A stretch of DNA of 38,395 nt, taken from Nemertoderma westbladi (Eukaryota > Xenacoelomorpha > Nemertodermatida > Nemertodermatidae). Shown piece after piece: positions 1 to 9,992 of the stretch. The stretch is taken from assembly GCA_032718475.1 (NCBI GenBank), contig JAUCBJ010007016.1, forward strand, positions 1 to 38,395, in the 5' to 3' direction. A program made the translations under genes and the position numbers. Under the pieces are notes generated by a model. It made no database searches and had not been told where the DNA came from. It saw only the letters and a program-made list of their open reading frames with translations. Every line of letters starts with the position of its first letter. The first letter of the stretch is position 1.

Positions 1-1714
1 CGCATGAATCCCCTGTCCTTCACCAGCGTAATTTTAGATTGCGCAGTAGGCCTACAACCCGGAAATGGCGGAAAGGGACAAAGACGTAGGGTTGGTCTGT
101 TGGTTGCCCATTTGGTTGTAGAGTTCGGGGGAGAAGCTCCACGCTTTGTGCAAACTCAATAGCGCGCTCCTCAGTCTCGATAAGTTTCCAATCTCAATGA
201 AATTTAATTCTGCCATGACAGTCCACGAGTACAGTATACTAACAGTAGGCCCGTAAGTAACAGTAGACCTAACAATACTGCTATACCGGTACCGGTAACA
301 ATTTTTATCAGTTTCTATCTGACTTAGGATTGTTTGGCTAGTGTCGTTCAAACGTACTAACTGACTAATACGGTACCGGCCTGTAGGCAGTTCAGCCAGC
401 AGAGGCCTAGAACTGTAGGATGATAGAAATACAGAAATATGAAATAGAGGCATGCCAGACAGACATGGGTGGGAGTACTGGGTAATTGGAGAAGAGACAT
501 CTGCAAATCTCTGAAAGACTGACCAAGGTCGGACTACTGAGTTGAGTCCTTGAGACTGACAGATGTAGAAACATAAAATTTAAATAATTTATCTTTAAAT
601 TTTATGTAATAAAATGTATTGCTGTATTGGCAGATTGGTCCAGCGCAGTGGTGACAGGGTGAGCGTGTAGATACTGCCGGCCAGGGCAGTCGGTCCAGTT
701 GCCAGTGGTCAGACACATGGATGGTAGCCTAACACCTGCCAGCCTGCCGGTACTGCTGTATTGACTAAACTACTGCAGTACTGACTACGACTACGGTATG
801 ACCAAGGCCTGCCTGACGCCTACTAGTAGAGTAGGCCTTGGGTATGTCATGTGGTACTGCATTAGTGGTGCATATCATCATAGCATAAGTCGACCAGCTG
901 TATTACTGTTTATTTTAATGTGTTACCTGTTTATGTTATATTTTAATGTGTACTTTCGCTGCTATGACCGTGATGTCTCCGGACTCCGAATAATATAATA
1001 ATAATATCAGTCGTGCTGGTGCTGGTGTGACAGGAAAAATGTCCCCCATTCCATCCTGCCTCTCCTCATTTGGGAAAAATCCGCTAGCAGATGTTGATCC
1101 TATGGCGCTTGGGTGCTTGTACTTTGACTTTCGCGCCGCTTTTGTCCCCCTTGCACCTTGAATCTAAACGGTCTAATGTAATACCTGACTGATAGGATAA
1201 CGACCTTGGCAGGAGTATTTCAGTTCCAGACATGGGACAAAGGTCAGGCCACACACTTCACTGTTGTAGTTTGTAGGTAGGCTACAAACGGTACGCAGCC
1301 CATGAGAAAGCTTCGTCCGCGCCCAATCTAACTACAGTAAACGGCAAGGTAGACAATCACAATATGGCACGGTAGTACCCTACACAATAAATAAACAATC
1401 TCGTTTACTGATGAAGGCAAAGGTTATATATCGGGATTTTCCAACCAAAACAATAATAAACGATAAAGTACTGAGTACTGATTTTTACATTATTTGGAAT
1501 CTGAAGAATAACTGCAATATTGACCGAGGCCCCTTTTTAAACTCTTGTATCTAAAGAATGATAGCGAAAATAATAAATTAATTAATTAAATGTTAAAAAT
1601 TAATTAAATAAAAAGCGAATAAATTCTGGCTCCACCCACTAAGGAGGAGGAGGTGAAACTATCCTGAAACTGTAATTACACGGTAGAGAAAAACCATTAC
1701 AAATAGATTAATAC
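1..1714. other. Non-coding flank or upstream intron, no gene supported
   Basis: I see no supportable exon here. The longest open frame (52-453, minus) lacks recognisable domains or splice context and is probably chance. Positions 284-297 form a perfect 14-base palindrome (TACCGGTACCGGTA), and related CGGTACCGG strings recur near 364-372. Around 1570-1620 the sequence is very AT-rich with repeated TTAATTAA. If the downstream gene is a TASOR relative, earlier exons (for the PARP-like domain) should lie further upstream, outside the window. Confidence 0.6.
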
Positions 1715-2622
1715 ATTTCGTACGTGTTTAAACGGAACAATGGATGGGGAGAAAAATAGAAAACCAATTTGTTTTGCTATATTTCGGACACCTTACGGTA
1801 GACCATCGTCAGGCTTTAATTTAATTATACAACAGAACAACAGATTATAAGAGCTGCAAATATTTAAAAATCCCGCTAACGAAATAGCACTGAAATTAGA
1901 AGCAAAGCTTGAAAAATAGACATTAATTGGTTAAATTATATTGGTCATTTTTTTAATTTATATTAGTTTGAACTAGCTAGACCATTTTTTATACCCCTTT
2001 TTGGAACATTCAGTACGTCGTTGTTACAGTTATTTATTATTTTTCGGATTTGCACCTAAAACCATTAATATATCGCTTTAATTACTTATCCTTTTCATTT
2101 GGTGCATTTTTGTAAATTTAAATTTGACTAACTATTTACTATTTAATAATAATTATGCCTCAAACCACTTCAGACATTTTTAATTATACTGTATTTCCTG
2201 TTAATTTTCGAATGGTCTTTTTTTTCTATTTAGATTTTGCTTCTAATTTCCGTAGGTATGTGGTTGTTTTAATTAATTTTTCTGATTTGCCCCTTATCAA
2301 TTAATATACATAGATTTAATTACTTTAATCTTACCCTTGGTGCATTTTTGTAAATTTTGATTGAATTCAATTCAACTGTTATTTTCCGAATTTATTTTTC
2401 GCATGGTCGCGTTTATGTCTATTTTTCTATCTTTGCTTCTAATTTCAGTGCTATTTAATTGGCGGGATTTTTAAATATTTGCAGCTCTTATAATCTGTTG
2501 TTCTGTTGTATAATTAAATTAAAGCCTGACGACGGTCTACCGTAAGGTGTCCGAAATATAGCATAACAAATTGGTTTTCTATTTTACTCCACATCCATTG
2601 TTCCGTTTAAACACGTACGAAA
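1715..2622. mobile_element. Foldback (long terminal inverted repeat) DNA element, non-autonomous
   Basis: Positions 1715-1926 and 2414-2622 are inverted copies of each other over about 210 bp, both ending in ATTTCGTACGTGTTTAAAC read inward. The arms share the stretches around TTCGGACACCTTACGGTAGAC and GAGCTGCAAATATTTAAAAA with only scattered differences. The ~490-bp middle is AT-rich and holds two diverged direct copies of an ~80-bp segment (about 2050-2128 and 2288-2370), each containing TGGTGCATTTTTGTAAATTT. No transposase frame is present, so it would depend on another element. A clear target-site duplication is not visible. The structure is seen directly; the transposon family is not identified. 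Confidence 0.75.
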
Positions 2623-2864
2623 TTAAATTCAACCATGGATGTCAAACCACTTAAATCTATAGATTAATAAATTCCTGATATACAGTATAATAATTGTTAT
2701 TGTATTGGATTCCCCTGTATCTCCATTGGTTTTGGCATCATGCCCCCTCCTTTTTGGTTTTGCCCCCTACTTTTCTAAAAACCTGGCTACGCGCCTGCCA
2801 TTCACTAAAAATTTCACACGAATTGATTAAGCAATTTTGGAGTAGTTCCATTTTGAAAAATGCG
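2623..2864. other. Short non-coding spacer between two mobile elements
   Basis: AT-rich, no exon signals. Nothing recognisable apart from low-complexity CCCCCTCC / GCCCCCTAC patches. Confidence 0.5.
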
Positions 2865-2970
2865 ACCTCTTTTGACGGGAAATTGGCGGGAAATTAAAAT
2901 TTAAATTTTTTCCATGAAAAATATCACAATAACTTTCTAATACATAATATATGTTTGTGGGGCGAGCCAC

Positions 2971-3086
2971 GAAGTTGGCGGAGCCTTAGCGAATTGACAC
3001 TGTTAGGGGGTGGGTCAATTTATGCAAAGAAGTTGGCGGAGCCTTAGCGAATTGACACTGTTAGGGGGTGGGTCAATTTATGCAAA
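2971..3086 (+). repeat. 58-bp tandem duplication
   Basis: Two essentially identical 58-base copies (2971-3028, 3029-3086), each starting GAAGTTGGCGGAGCC and ending ATTTATGCAAA, placed directly before the GTC microsatellite inside the composite element. Confidence 0.9.
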
Positions 3087-3088
3087 TA

Positions 3089-3157
3089 GTTGTCGTCGTC
3101 GTCGTCGTCGTCGTTGTCGTCGTCGTCGTTGTCGTCGTCGTCGTTGTCGTCGTCGTT
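3089..3157 (+). repeat. (GTC)n microsatellite with regular GTT interruptions
   Basis: A run of GTC trinucleotides interrupted at intervals by single GTT units. It lies between the duplicated 58-bp unit and the 147-bp array, where Helentron-like elements usually carry a microsatellite. Confidence 0.95.
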
Positions 3158-3276
3158 ACGATTTTGACATGCTAATAACTTTGTCGGATTTAAAGCTGCC
3201 AAGTTGAAAATTTGTAGGTATCAATATAAGCAAAAGTTGAGATTTTTGAGAGACTTTCAGACACCATCAGTGCAAT

Positions 3277-4190
3277 GGTCTCCCGCTAGAGGGCCACATG
3301 TCTAAACATTAAATGGCCACCCATTTCTTTGCTTTTAATCCGTTTAAGCTGAAACTTGGGAAGTATGTACTAGACCATTAGCTGTAAATTTCAAAGGAGG
3401 CTAATCTGTCTGCAGTTCTCCAGTCTGCCGCTAGAGGGCGAAATGTCCCGAATGTGAAATTATTCTTCCATTTAGTTGTTTATGATCTGATTACGCTGAA
3501 ACTTGTCATATATGTACTAGATGACATCCTGAGTCTTTGTGTGGATTGTAATCGGTCCGAAGTTTTCCAGTCTCCCGCTAGAGGGCCACATGTCTAAACA
3601 TTAAATGGCCACCCATTTCTTTGCTTTTAATCCGTTTAAGCTGAAACTTGGGAAGTATGTACTAGACCATTAGCTGTAAATTTCAAAGGAGGCTAATCTG
3701 TCTGCAGTTCTCCAGTCTGCCGCTAGAGGGCGAAATGTCCCGAATGTGAAATTATTCTTCCATTTAGTTGTTTATGATCTGATTACGCTGAAACTTGTCA
3801 TATATGTACTAGAAGACATCCTAAGTCTTTGTGTGGACAGTAATCGGTCCGGAGTTTTCGAGTCTGCCGCTAGAGGGCGAAATGTAGGAAAGTGATAACC
3901 TTTGCGAATTCCTTGATCTTAATCTATTTAAGCTGAATTTTGGAATATACAGTACCGGTATGTACTAGACCACATGCCTCGTCTTTGTGAGGAAGGTGAT
4001 CGATCCGTAGTTCTTTAATATGCCGCTAGAGGGCTAAATGTATGAAAGTGAAAACCTTCCAACATTTCGTTATTTATGATCCGTCAATCGGAAACTTGGT
4101 AGATATGTAATAGACCATAGGCTGTGGCTTTGTAGGGAAACTAATCCTTCCTTCTTCAGTTACCCAGTCTCCCGCTAGAGGGTTAACGTT
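3277..4190 (+). repeat. ~147-bp tandem array with invariant CCGCTAGAGGG core (CTCF-like)
   Basis: CGCTAGAGGG begins at 3284, 3429, 3576, 3721, 3868, 4024 and 4173, giving spacings of 145, 147, 145, 147, 156 and 149 bases. The first four monomers form two near-identical ~292-bp dimers. Monomers 5-7 have diverged clearly in their bodies, yet CCGCTAGAGGG is intact in all seven, followed by C in six. The core fits the CTCF consensus CC(A/G)C-N-AG(A/G)(G/T)GGC well. Whether anything binds is unknown. Confidence 0.85.
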
Positions 4191-4405
4191 TTCCGGGAAA
4201 ATCTTCTCCTATGTTTTTATAATCCTTTCGAGTTGATACTTAGCATTAACTCATTTCACGTGCTGCGCGAAGGCCCCACTTCGTGTATATATATATGCAT
4301 TAAAATTATACAAATATATATTATGTATTAGTAAGGTCTTGTGATATTTTTCATGTATTAATTGAAATGTTAATTTCCCGCCAATTCCCGTCAAAAGAGG
4401 TATCT

Positions 4406-4429
4406 CCCCCCCCCCCCCCCCCCCCCCCC
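4406..4429 (+). repeat. Poly-C homopolymer (24 bases)
   Basis: Uninterrupted run of 24 C directly after the right arm of the composite element. Its length is prone to sequencing error and slippage. Confidence 0.95.
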
Positions 4430-4697
4430 ACAAGGAAGTAGACAGCTGGAATTTTGACTACGGGGGTTTTCGTGGTCGTTGATTTTATAATTATGATGTT
4501 AGTTTTCAAGTTTGAAAAAGCGCGTCTGGCTATCTGCCAGAGTGTCTGTCTGTTGGTTTGTCCGTCAAAATATAATAAAACATACGACATGCTAAAAGTC
4601 GTATTTCGTTTTGTCGTATTATTGCTAAATTTAGTTTCCGGTGCTGATCTTTACTCCTTCAACATTCCTGTAAAGCCTCGCAGTCCCATAAAGATTC

Positions 4698-4723
4698 ATT
4701 AACATTAACATTAACATTAACAT
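4698..4723 (+). repeat. (ATTAAC)4 hexamer repeat
   Basis: Four perfect tandem copies of ATTAAC about 30 bases before the exon acceptor, probably too close to it for an unrelated role. It may act only as a flexible branch-point region. Confidence 0.9.
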
Positions 4724-4754
4724 ATTATTATTATCATTTATATGTTTCCTTTAG

Positions 4755-7628
4755 AGTTTTGGATAGAGAATGCTGTTTGGCGAGGCAACCTTACTATGGG
4801 CGGTTCACTGTTCAGCGATATGTGCCTTATGAGACCCACAGAAGGGCCGTACAGACTTCATCTTCCACAGGAACTACAGTTCGATGCGCTATCTAGGTTG
4901 TCGGAGTTGCCACTACCACATGGGTGTCTGCCAGAGGGCTGCAAAGCCACTGCGGTGGTGTCAGACCTACTAAATGTAACACGGGATTGTAAATCTGATA
5001 CAAGTTCTAAGAAACTAACACATGATGTTCCCCCGGTTACCACTACCATACAAACATCTTCGGAACCTGTTCAATCTGTTCCAATCAGAAACACGCTAAT
5101 GATGGATATTGATGACAATAATCGTAGTAAACAGCAATCTGTTGTCAACGACTCTGAAATTGATTCTAATGGAGCGAATTCCCCTCTTGCGGTTTCTCTG
5201 GCAGTAAGTACCACTGCTGAGGTAGAAAGAGTCGCTACTGAGGCTAAAGAAACTGCTAATATAGAAGTGTTAACAGGTGAAACGAGACCATATAAAACTG
5301 AATTCGCTAAAGAAGAAATTTATAAAGAGGCTGAAACAGATACGATTCTAGACAATAAGCCACCTATTGGCGTTGATTTATTTGCAGACGGATCAAACAT
5401 TAAACTTGTAGCAATAAAACCCGTTGATTATTGGTCAGATTCTACTGCAACACACCCTGAGTTAGCAGTCTCGAAATCCGTTGTCTGTGATGCTGGCAGC
5501 GTATTTGCAGGTTCGGTCACACTTAATCCTGTTTCTGGTAACTCAGATAAATCGGAGCCGTTTGATGCATCGTTAATTAAAACTGAGTCGTCTGTTGATG
5601 GTGAATCATTTACTAGTAGTGTAACTTTAGTGAAAACAGAAGAAACTTCTTATACTACATCGATATTACTCTCTGAAAGGATTGTCAGCAAAGCTGATTC
5701 CAAAACTGACCAACAACCCACAACTACTGGTATTTCCTCAACTTTATTAGCAGAAGGTAATAACCCTGGTTCTGATAAACAGGCAGTTGCAATTGAAGAT
5801 GAGTCACTAAAGACACTATCAATGAACTCGAATTTGTATTCAAAGACATCCCTTTTCCACGTAAACGAAGGTATCACCAACGCAAACTTCATATTACCGG
5901 AAATAAAGACAAAAACGATAGAAAACATAGCACTTGATGCTCTCAGTGGATGTGAAGTGGTTGATTCCAGTGGACTTTTAGTGAATAAAGTTAATGAACC
6001 CGAAGTTGGTAAATATGAGTCTCCGAAAGTTGAAGTGGTTGAAAAGGATCACACCATCTCTCGGTCGATGTTACAGGGCAATCCGGATGCATTACCAACA
6101 ATAAATATACCAAATGTGGGAGACGTTATGGGTTCTATTAAATATAACGCAATGGACGACGTAGCTGATAAGGTGACCTCAGTCAATAATTCAACCGAAG
6201 GAATACTGGCTAAACCTATCCCAGCAGATTCATGTTCCACTAAAGTCGATCCATCAGATGAATGTTCCACCAAAGTCGATCCATCAGATCCATGTTCCAA
6301 TAAAGTCGATCCACCAATTGAATGTTCCACTAAAGTCGATCCATCAGATCCATGTTCCACTAAAGTCGATCCATCAGATTCATGTTCCACTAAAGTCGAT
6401 CCATCAGATGAATGTTCCACTAAAGTCGATCCATCAGATCCATGTTCCACTAAAGTCGATCCATCAGATGAGTGTTCCACTAAAGTCGATCCATCAGATC
6501 CATGTTCCACTAAAGTCGATCCATCAGATGAATGTTCCACCAAAGTCGATCCATCAGATGCATGTTCCACTAAAGTCGATCCATCAGATCCATGTTCCAC
6601 TAAAGTCGATCCATCAGATGAATGTTCCACCAAAGTCGATCCATCAGATCCATGTTCCACTAAAGTCGATCCACCAATTGAATGTTCCACTAAAGTCGAT
6701 CCATCAGATCCATGTTCCACTAAAGTCGATCCATCAGATGCAGTGTTCCACTAAAGTCGATCCATCAGATTCATGTTCCACTAAAGTCGATCCATCAGAT
6801 CCATGTTCCACTAAAGTCGATCCATCAGATCCATGTTCCACTAAAGTCGATCCATCAGATTGAATGTTCCACTAAAGTCGATCCATCAGATCCATGTTCC
6901 ACTAAAGTCGATCCATCAGATCCATGTTCCACTAAAGTCGATCCATCAGATGAATGTTCCACCAAAGTCGATCCATCAGATCCATGTTCCACTAAAGTCG
7001 ATCCACCAATTGAATGTTCCACTAAAGTCGATCCATCAGATCCATGTTCCACTAAAGTCGATCCATCAGATGAATGTTCCACCAAAGTCGATCCATCAGA
7101 TCCATGTTCCACTAAATTCGATCCACCAATTGAATGTTCCACTAAAGTCAAGCCATCAGATCCATGTTCCACTAAAGTCGATCCATCAGATGAATGTTCC
7201 ACTAAAGTCGATCCACCAATTGAATGTTCCACTAAAGTCGATCCATCAGATCCATGTTCCACTAAAGTCGATCCACCAGATTGAATGTTCCACTAAAGTC
7301 GATCCATCAGATCCATGTTCCACTAAAGTCGATCCATCAGATGAATGTTCCACTAAAGTCGATCCATCAGATGAATGTTCCACCAAAGTCGATCCATCAG
7401 ATGAATGTTCCACTAAAGTCGATCCACCAATTGAGTGTTCCACTAAAGTCGATCCATCAGATCCATGTTCCACTAAAGTCGATCCACCAGATGAATGTTC
7501 CACTAATGCCAAACTGTCAGATGTAAGTTCCACTAAAGTCGATCCATCTGATAAAAGTTACACTACAGTCGACCCAATTCTCCAATGCTTTTTGACTAGA
7601 ATTCCTGAGGATATTGTCGGACATGAAG
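4755..7628 (+). CDS. TASOR: TASOR-family-like gene, exon A: N-terminal half of SPOC domain plus long disordered repeat region
   Basis: Internal exon, starting after TTTCCTTTAG (4755, or 4757 if the second AG is used) and ending GAAG|GTGAGT in phase 1. The first ~65 codons (VWRGNLTM, then LHLPQELQFDALSRL) match, from memory, the opening strands of the TASOR SPOC domain (LWKGQLL..., LPEKLDVETVMSI). TASOR is the scaffold of the nuclear HUSH silencing complex. Then follow ~425 Ser/Thr/Asp-rich, probably disordered residues and ~45 decapeptides CSTKVDPSD(E/P/S/A). The last codons (CFLTRIPEDIVGHE) again resemble the SPOC sequence before the next exon. Three +1 indels (near 6743, 6861 and 7282) interrupt the frame, with a stop at 6752-6754, but together they restore it. 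They may be sequencing errors, a null allele or real slippage. Exon status is well supported; the family is moderately supported. Confidence 0.6.
6233..7576 (+). repeat. Coding 30-bp minisatellite, ~45 copies (CSTKVDPSD-X)
   Basis: Each 30-base unit encodes Cys-Ser-Thr-Lys-Val-Asp-Pro-Ser-Asp plus a variable residue (Glu, Pro, Ser or Ala). A variant reads Pro-Pro-Ile-Glu. Units are nearly identical at DNA level, implying recent expansion or homogenisation, and degrade only in the last three or four copies (from ~7500). Because the unit length is a multiple of three, other frames and the antisense strand are also open; those are not genes. Confidence 0.95.
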
Positions 7629-7953
7629 GTGAGTGAGCTTTTTTCATTTTTCAGAATACATCCCCATCCCGCAGATAAAGCTGTGATGATAGTGCAGGGG
7701 TCCTGAAACGTAGCCTGTATGTGAGCTACACCCAACAGTCATTAACTGTTGGGGGATATTGCTATGCTAATTCTGAGCTTTAAACGACAACAGCAGCTGT
7801 TATTACGAATTATACATAATCAATATTCTTAGATTAGAACATATTGTCAATTAGAATAGTATTGAAACCAAACCAGACTATTTTCAAAAAATATACTTAC
7901 AAAGGATTTTTTTGACACCAATAATCTAGTTAAAATGTTGTTATTTGTTTCAG
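7629..7953 (+). other. Intron 1 of the TASOR-like gene
   Basis: Begins GTGAGT and ends TTGTTTCAG. Phase 1: the final G of exon A joins TT of exon B to give Val. The 325-base intron contains no repeat array, unlike the next two introns. In-frame readthrough meets TGA after two codons. Confidence 0.85.
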
Positions 7954-8960
7954 TTATGGCGGAAGATGGTTTTATTTACAGTTGGTTTGAGGTGGTACAA
8001 TGTTCTGCACCAACTGATAAACTGAGTCCAAAAAAGGAAGATAGCGTAAGCTCTTTACTGCAGGAACTGGGGAGTGGATTGGGCGGTGCACAGCTAACCA
8101 ATGTACACACGGTATATCTGGTTCCAGGGACCCAATTGGTCTACCAGTTGGGTACAACCCCACTACCGTACAGTCGGTTCGCGGACGCGTATCACCACCG
8201 TCTGTTTGCCATGTTTCGTTCGTGTAATCGCATCTGCTTCCCCGGTCTGCTATCACCCCGAACCAAAGTAGACCTCCTTACTGATGAGTTCTGCTCCGGA
8301 GACGCTGTTAGTTGGTTGGAGAACTCGATAGTCGAAGGATCCTGGCAACCTGTTATCCCCGTAGAGAATAAAGCCACTTTCTACGTGGCGTTAAAACGTT
8401 TTCTCGCGGGATCAACATCTTCCTACGAAAGTGATATCGGATGGAACGAGGCCATTACCGCCGAAGTTTACGGTGATTTCGACAATGATTTCTTTGATGT
8501 TGAAACTAATCCCGTACTTCCTCTCGAAGCGATTGAAGACTTGGCCATCAGTTTATATGAACCACAAACTTTGGAATCCGTTGGTAATATTATTGAAATG
8601 GTTATAGACGATAAAGCTGTTGTTGAAGACGTTATAGATACTCATGAAGTTGCGGATGCTAAATTAGAAAACGATGCGAAATCTGGTTTCAAGGTGGAAG
8701 TTCTTACCAAACTGATGGGTGTCGCTATAGATCAGTTCCTAAGCGATGAGGCTGTTGATGTTTCTCGGAATAATCTGCTGGAGTCCAATATAGAGGCCGC
8801 GACGAAACAGATGTCTCGTCAACGAGCCGATATTTTACGCAGACTACAGGAATCCGAGACTGTTAAGAAGGTTCTTAGTGAAGCAGCCGCCTCTGTTGTT
8901 AAAGTCTCAAACCAGGATGATCTGGAGGAAGCAGCTAGTTGGAAGAAAGATCCAAATAAG
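7954..8960 (+). CDS. TASOR: TASOR-family-like gene, exon B: C-terminal half of SPOC domain and acidic linker
   Basis: Enters in phase 1 after TTGTTTCAG and ends AATAAG|GTATCG in phase 0, 335 complete codons. Early motifs GFIYSWFEVV, SVSSLLQELG, VYLVPGTQLV and HHRLFAMF line up in order and spacing with remembered TASOR SPOC sequence (GMYCSLYEVV, NMESLLQKLD, LFLLSPYQMV, RVLHALFLF). This is the main evidence for the family. After it come a mixed region, an acidic stretch rich in Asp/Glu/Val (about 8450-8700) and a helical, charged end (MSRQRADILRRLQESETVKKV). In known HUSH biology the TASOR SPOC region supports complex assembly and silencing; here the function is inferred. PHF3/SPEN-type SPOC proteins are less similar. 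Confidence 0.62.
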
Positions 8961-9126
8961 GTATCGTAAGTTATTGTGAAGAAAAACCAAATAAGGTATC
9001 GTAAGTTATTGTGAAGAAAAACCAAATAAGGTATCGTAAGTTATTGTGAAGAAAAACCAAATAAGGTATCGTAAGTTATTGTGAAGAAAAACCAAATAAG
9101 GTACCTTAAGTTAGTCTGAAGAAAGA
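8952..9126 (+). repeat. 35-bp minisatellite spanning the exon B splice donor, ~5 copies
   Basis: The exon end plus donor, CCAAATAAG|GTATCGTAAG, recurs at 8952, 8987, 9022, 9057 and 9092 (the last reads GGTACCTTAAG), with a decayed piece near 9128. Each unit contains the last ~24 exonic bases and the first ~11 intronic bases. The preceding exon sequence (GTTGGAAGAAAGATCC) is itself related to the unit, so the copies were seeded across the exon-intron border. The phase that fits the next exon uses the first donor at 8961. Confidence 0.92.
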
Positions 9127-9992
9127 ACCAAAGGTTTTTTTAAAAGTTCGTGTTAAGAAAAAACAATTACCTGTAACAGATAAGTTGAGATATAATGTAC
9201 AACAACTCACTTTGTGAGCCCTTGATGCATCACAATGGCCGCTGCAGCCTTCTGCTCTGCCCAGAGCGTACGCTATAGTTTTAGCGGTCGCGGCGCGGGC
9301 TTGTGAGTTATTCACCAATAAAAAAAGTCTTAATATGAAGAAATGAAATGAAGGGAAGCTGTGGTGTTTTTTTATGGTTACATAATTTTACAAACAATAT
9401 TATAAAAAATTGAGGGGAAATATGTGTGGGGATGGGGGCGTCGGTATCATCTTGAAATCTTACTAAATTTCGGATTACCATACCTGTAAAAGACAAACAT
9501 TCTAGAATAAAAAATATCCAAGGGGTCATTTAATAATCATCGCAGTACAAAGTATTTGGGGGATGTGTAATTCAAACTGCTCTGTGAGATATATAATTCT
9601 AATTTTAATTTATCATATTATTAATTTATTTTAATAAACTATAAATTACGATGGATAGCAATTGAATATACCACGGCCGCTCGGTGTGGCCATTATTGGC
9701 CGCTTGCCGCTCTTGTGGTGTATCGTGGCATTTTCCGGAAGCAGCACCACAATACTTACGCCAATCACATATATTTTTGTTGATAACTTGTTTGAGTACC
9801 GGTATCTGTACACATTTCATTATTTTGCAATACAGTTAGCAAAAGGTGTCGCGCATTTACTTTGTTAAAGTGTTTAAACTGCTCACTTGGATATTTATGA
9901 TTTTTAACCTACATGTACTTCACTTCGATTAGAATATGCAATATAATAATAACAGTTAATTAAAAATAATTGACTGCTATAATTTTTTGTAG
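8961..9992 (+). other. Intron 2 of the TASOR-like gene
   Basis: Starts GTATCG and ends AATTTTTTGTAG, phase 0. Beyond the 35-bp array (to ~9126) it is AT-rich non-coding sequence with a GC-rich patch (about 9230-9300, CGGTCGCGGCGCGGGC) and another near 9670-9725. No gene or RNA was recognised. Confidence 0.8.

Larger units (their letters stand above)
2865..4401. mobile_element. Composite element: inverted arms, microsatellite, 147-bp tandem core (Helentron/HINE- or Pearl-like architecture)
   Basis: The left arm (2865-2958, weaker to ~3000) and right arm (4306-4401, weaker from ~4245) are inverted copies at roughly 85% identity by eye, both containing CTCTTTTGACGGGAA and ATGAAAAATATCACAA. Between them lie, in order, a 58-bp tandem duplication, a GTC microsatellite and a seven-copy ~147-bp tandem array. 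This order of inverted arm, microsatellite, ~150-bp core repeats and second arm is the known layout of Helentron-associated elements and of bivalve Pearl elements. The structure is seen directly; the family assignment is inference. No Rep/helicase gene is present. Alternatively it is a foldback element that captured a satellite. Confidence 0.55.
4402..4754. other. Non-coding stretch upstream of first exon in window
   Basis: Contains a 24-base C run (4406-4429), a four-copy ATTAAC repeat (4698-4723) and, at its end, the pyrimidine-rich tract TTTCCTTTAG that forms the 3' splice site of the next exon. No gene recognised. Confidence 0.6.

Noticed and set aside
52-453. 133-residue minus-strand frame
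   Set aside because: No domain, no splice or promoter context and ordinary composition for chance. Not annotated as a gene.
4742-4744. ATG at 4742 as translation start
   Set aside because: It lies within the pyrimidine tract just before a good acceptor (TTTCCTTTAG), and the following residues match the interior of a domain, so the exon is internal.
7523-7528. GTAAGT inside the last repeat units as an alternative donor of exon A
   Set aside because: It would leave in phase 0, which does not fit the phase-1 entry of exon B. The GTGAGT at 7629 fits.
6049-7533. Antisense and alternative-frame proteins (EHGSDGSTLV and VPLKSIHQ repeats) in exon A
   Set aside because: They are shadows of a 30-base repeat that is a multiple of three. 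Only the CSTKVDPSD frame joins unique coding sequence on both sides and fits the splice phases.
8966-8971. GTAAGT five bases downstream as the donor of exon B
   Set aside because: It has better consensus, but joining from it puts exon C in a frame that stops early (TGA). The GTATCG at 8961 keeps the charged helical frame open.
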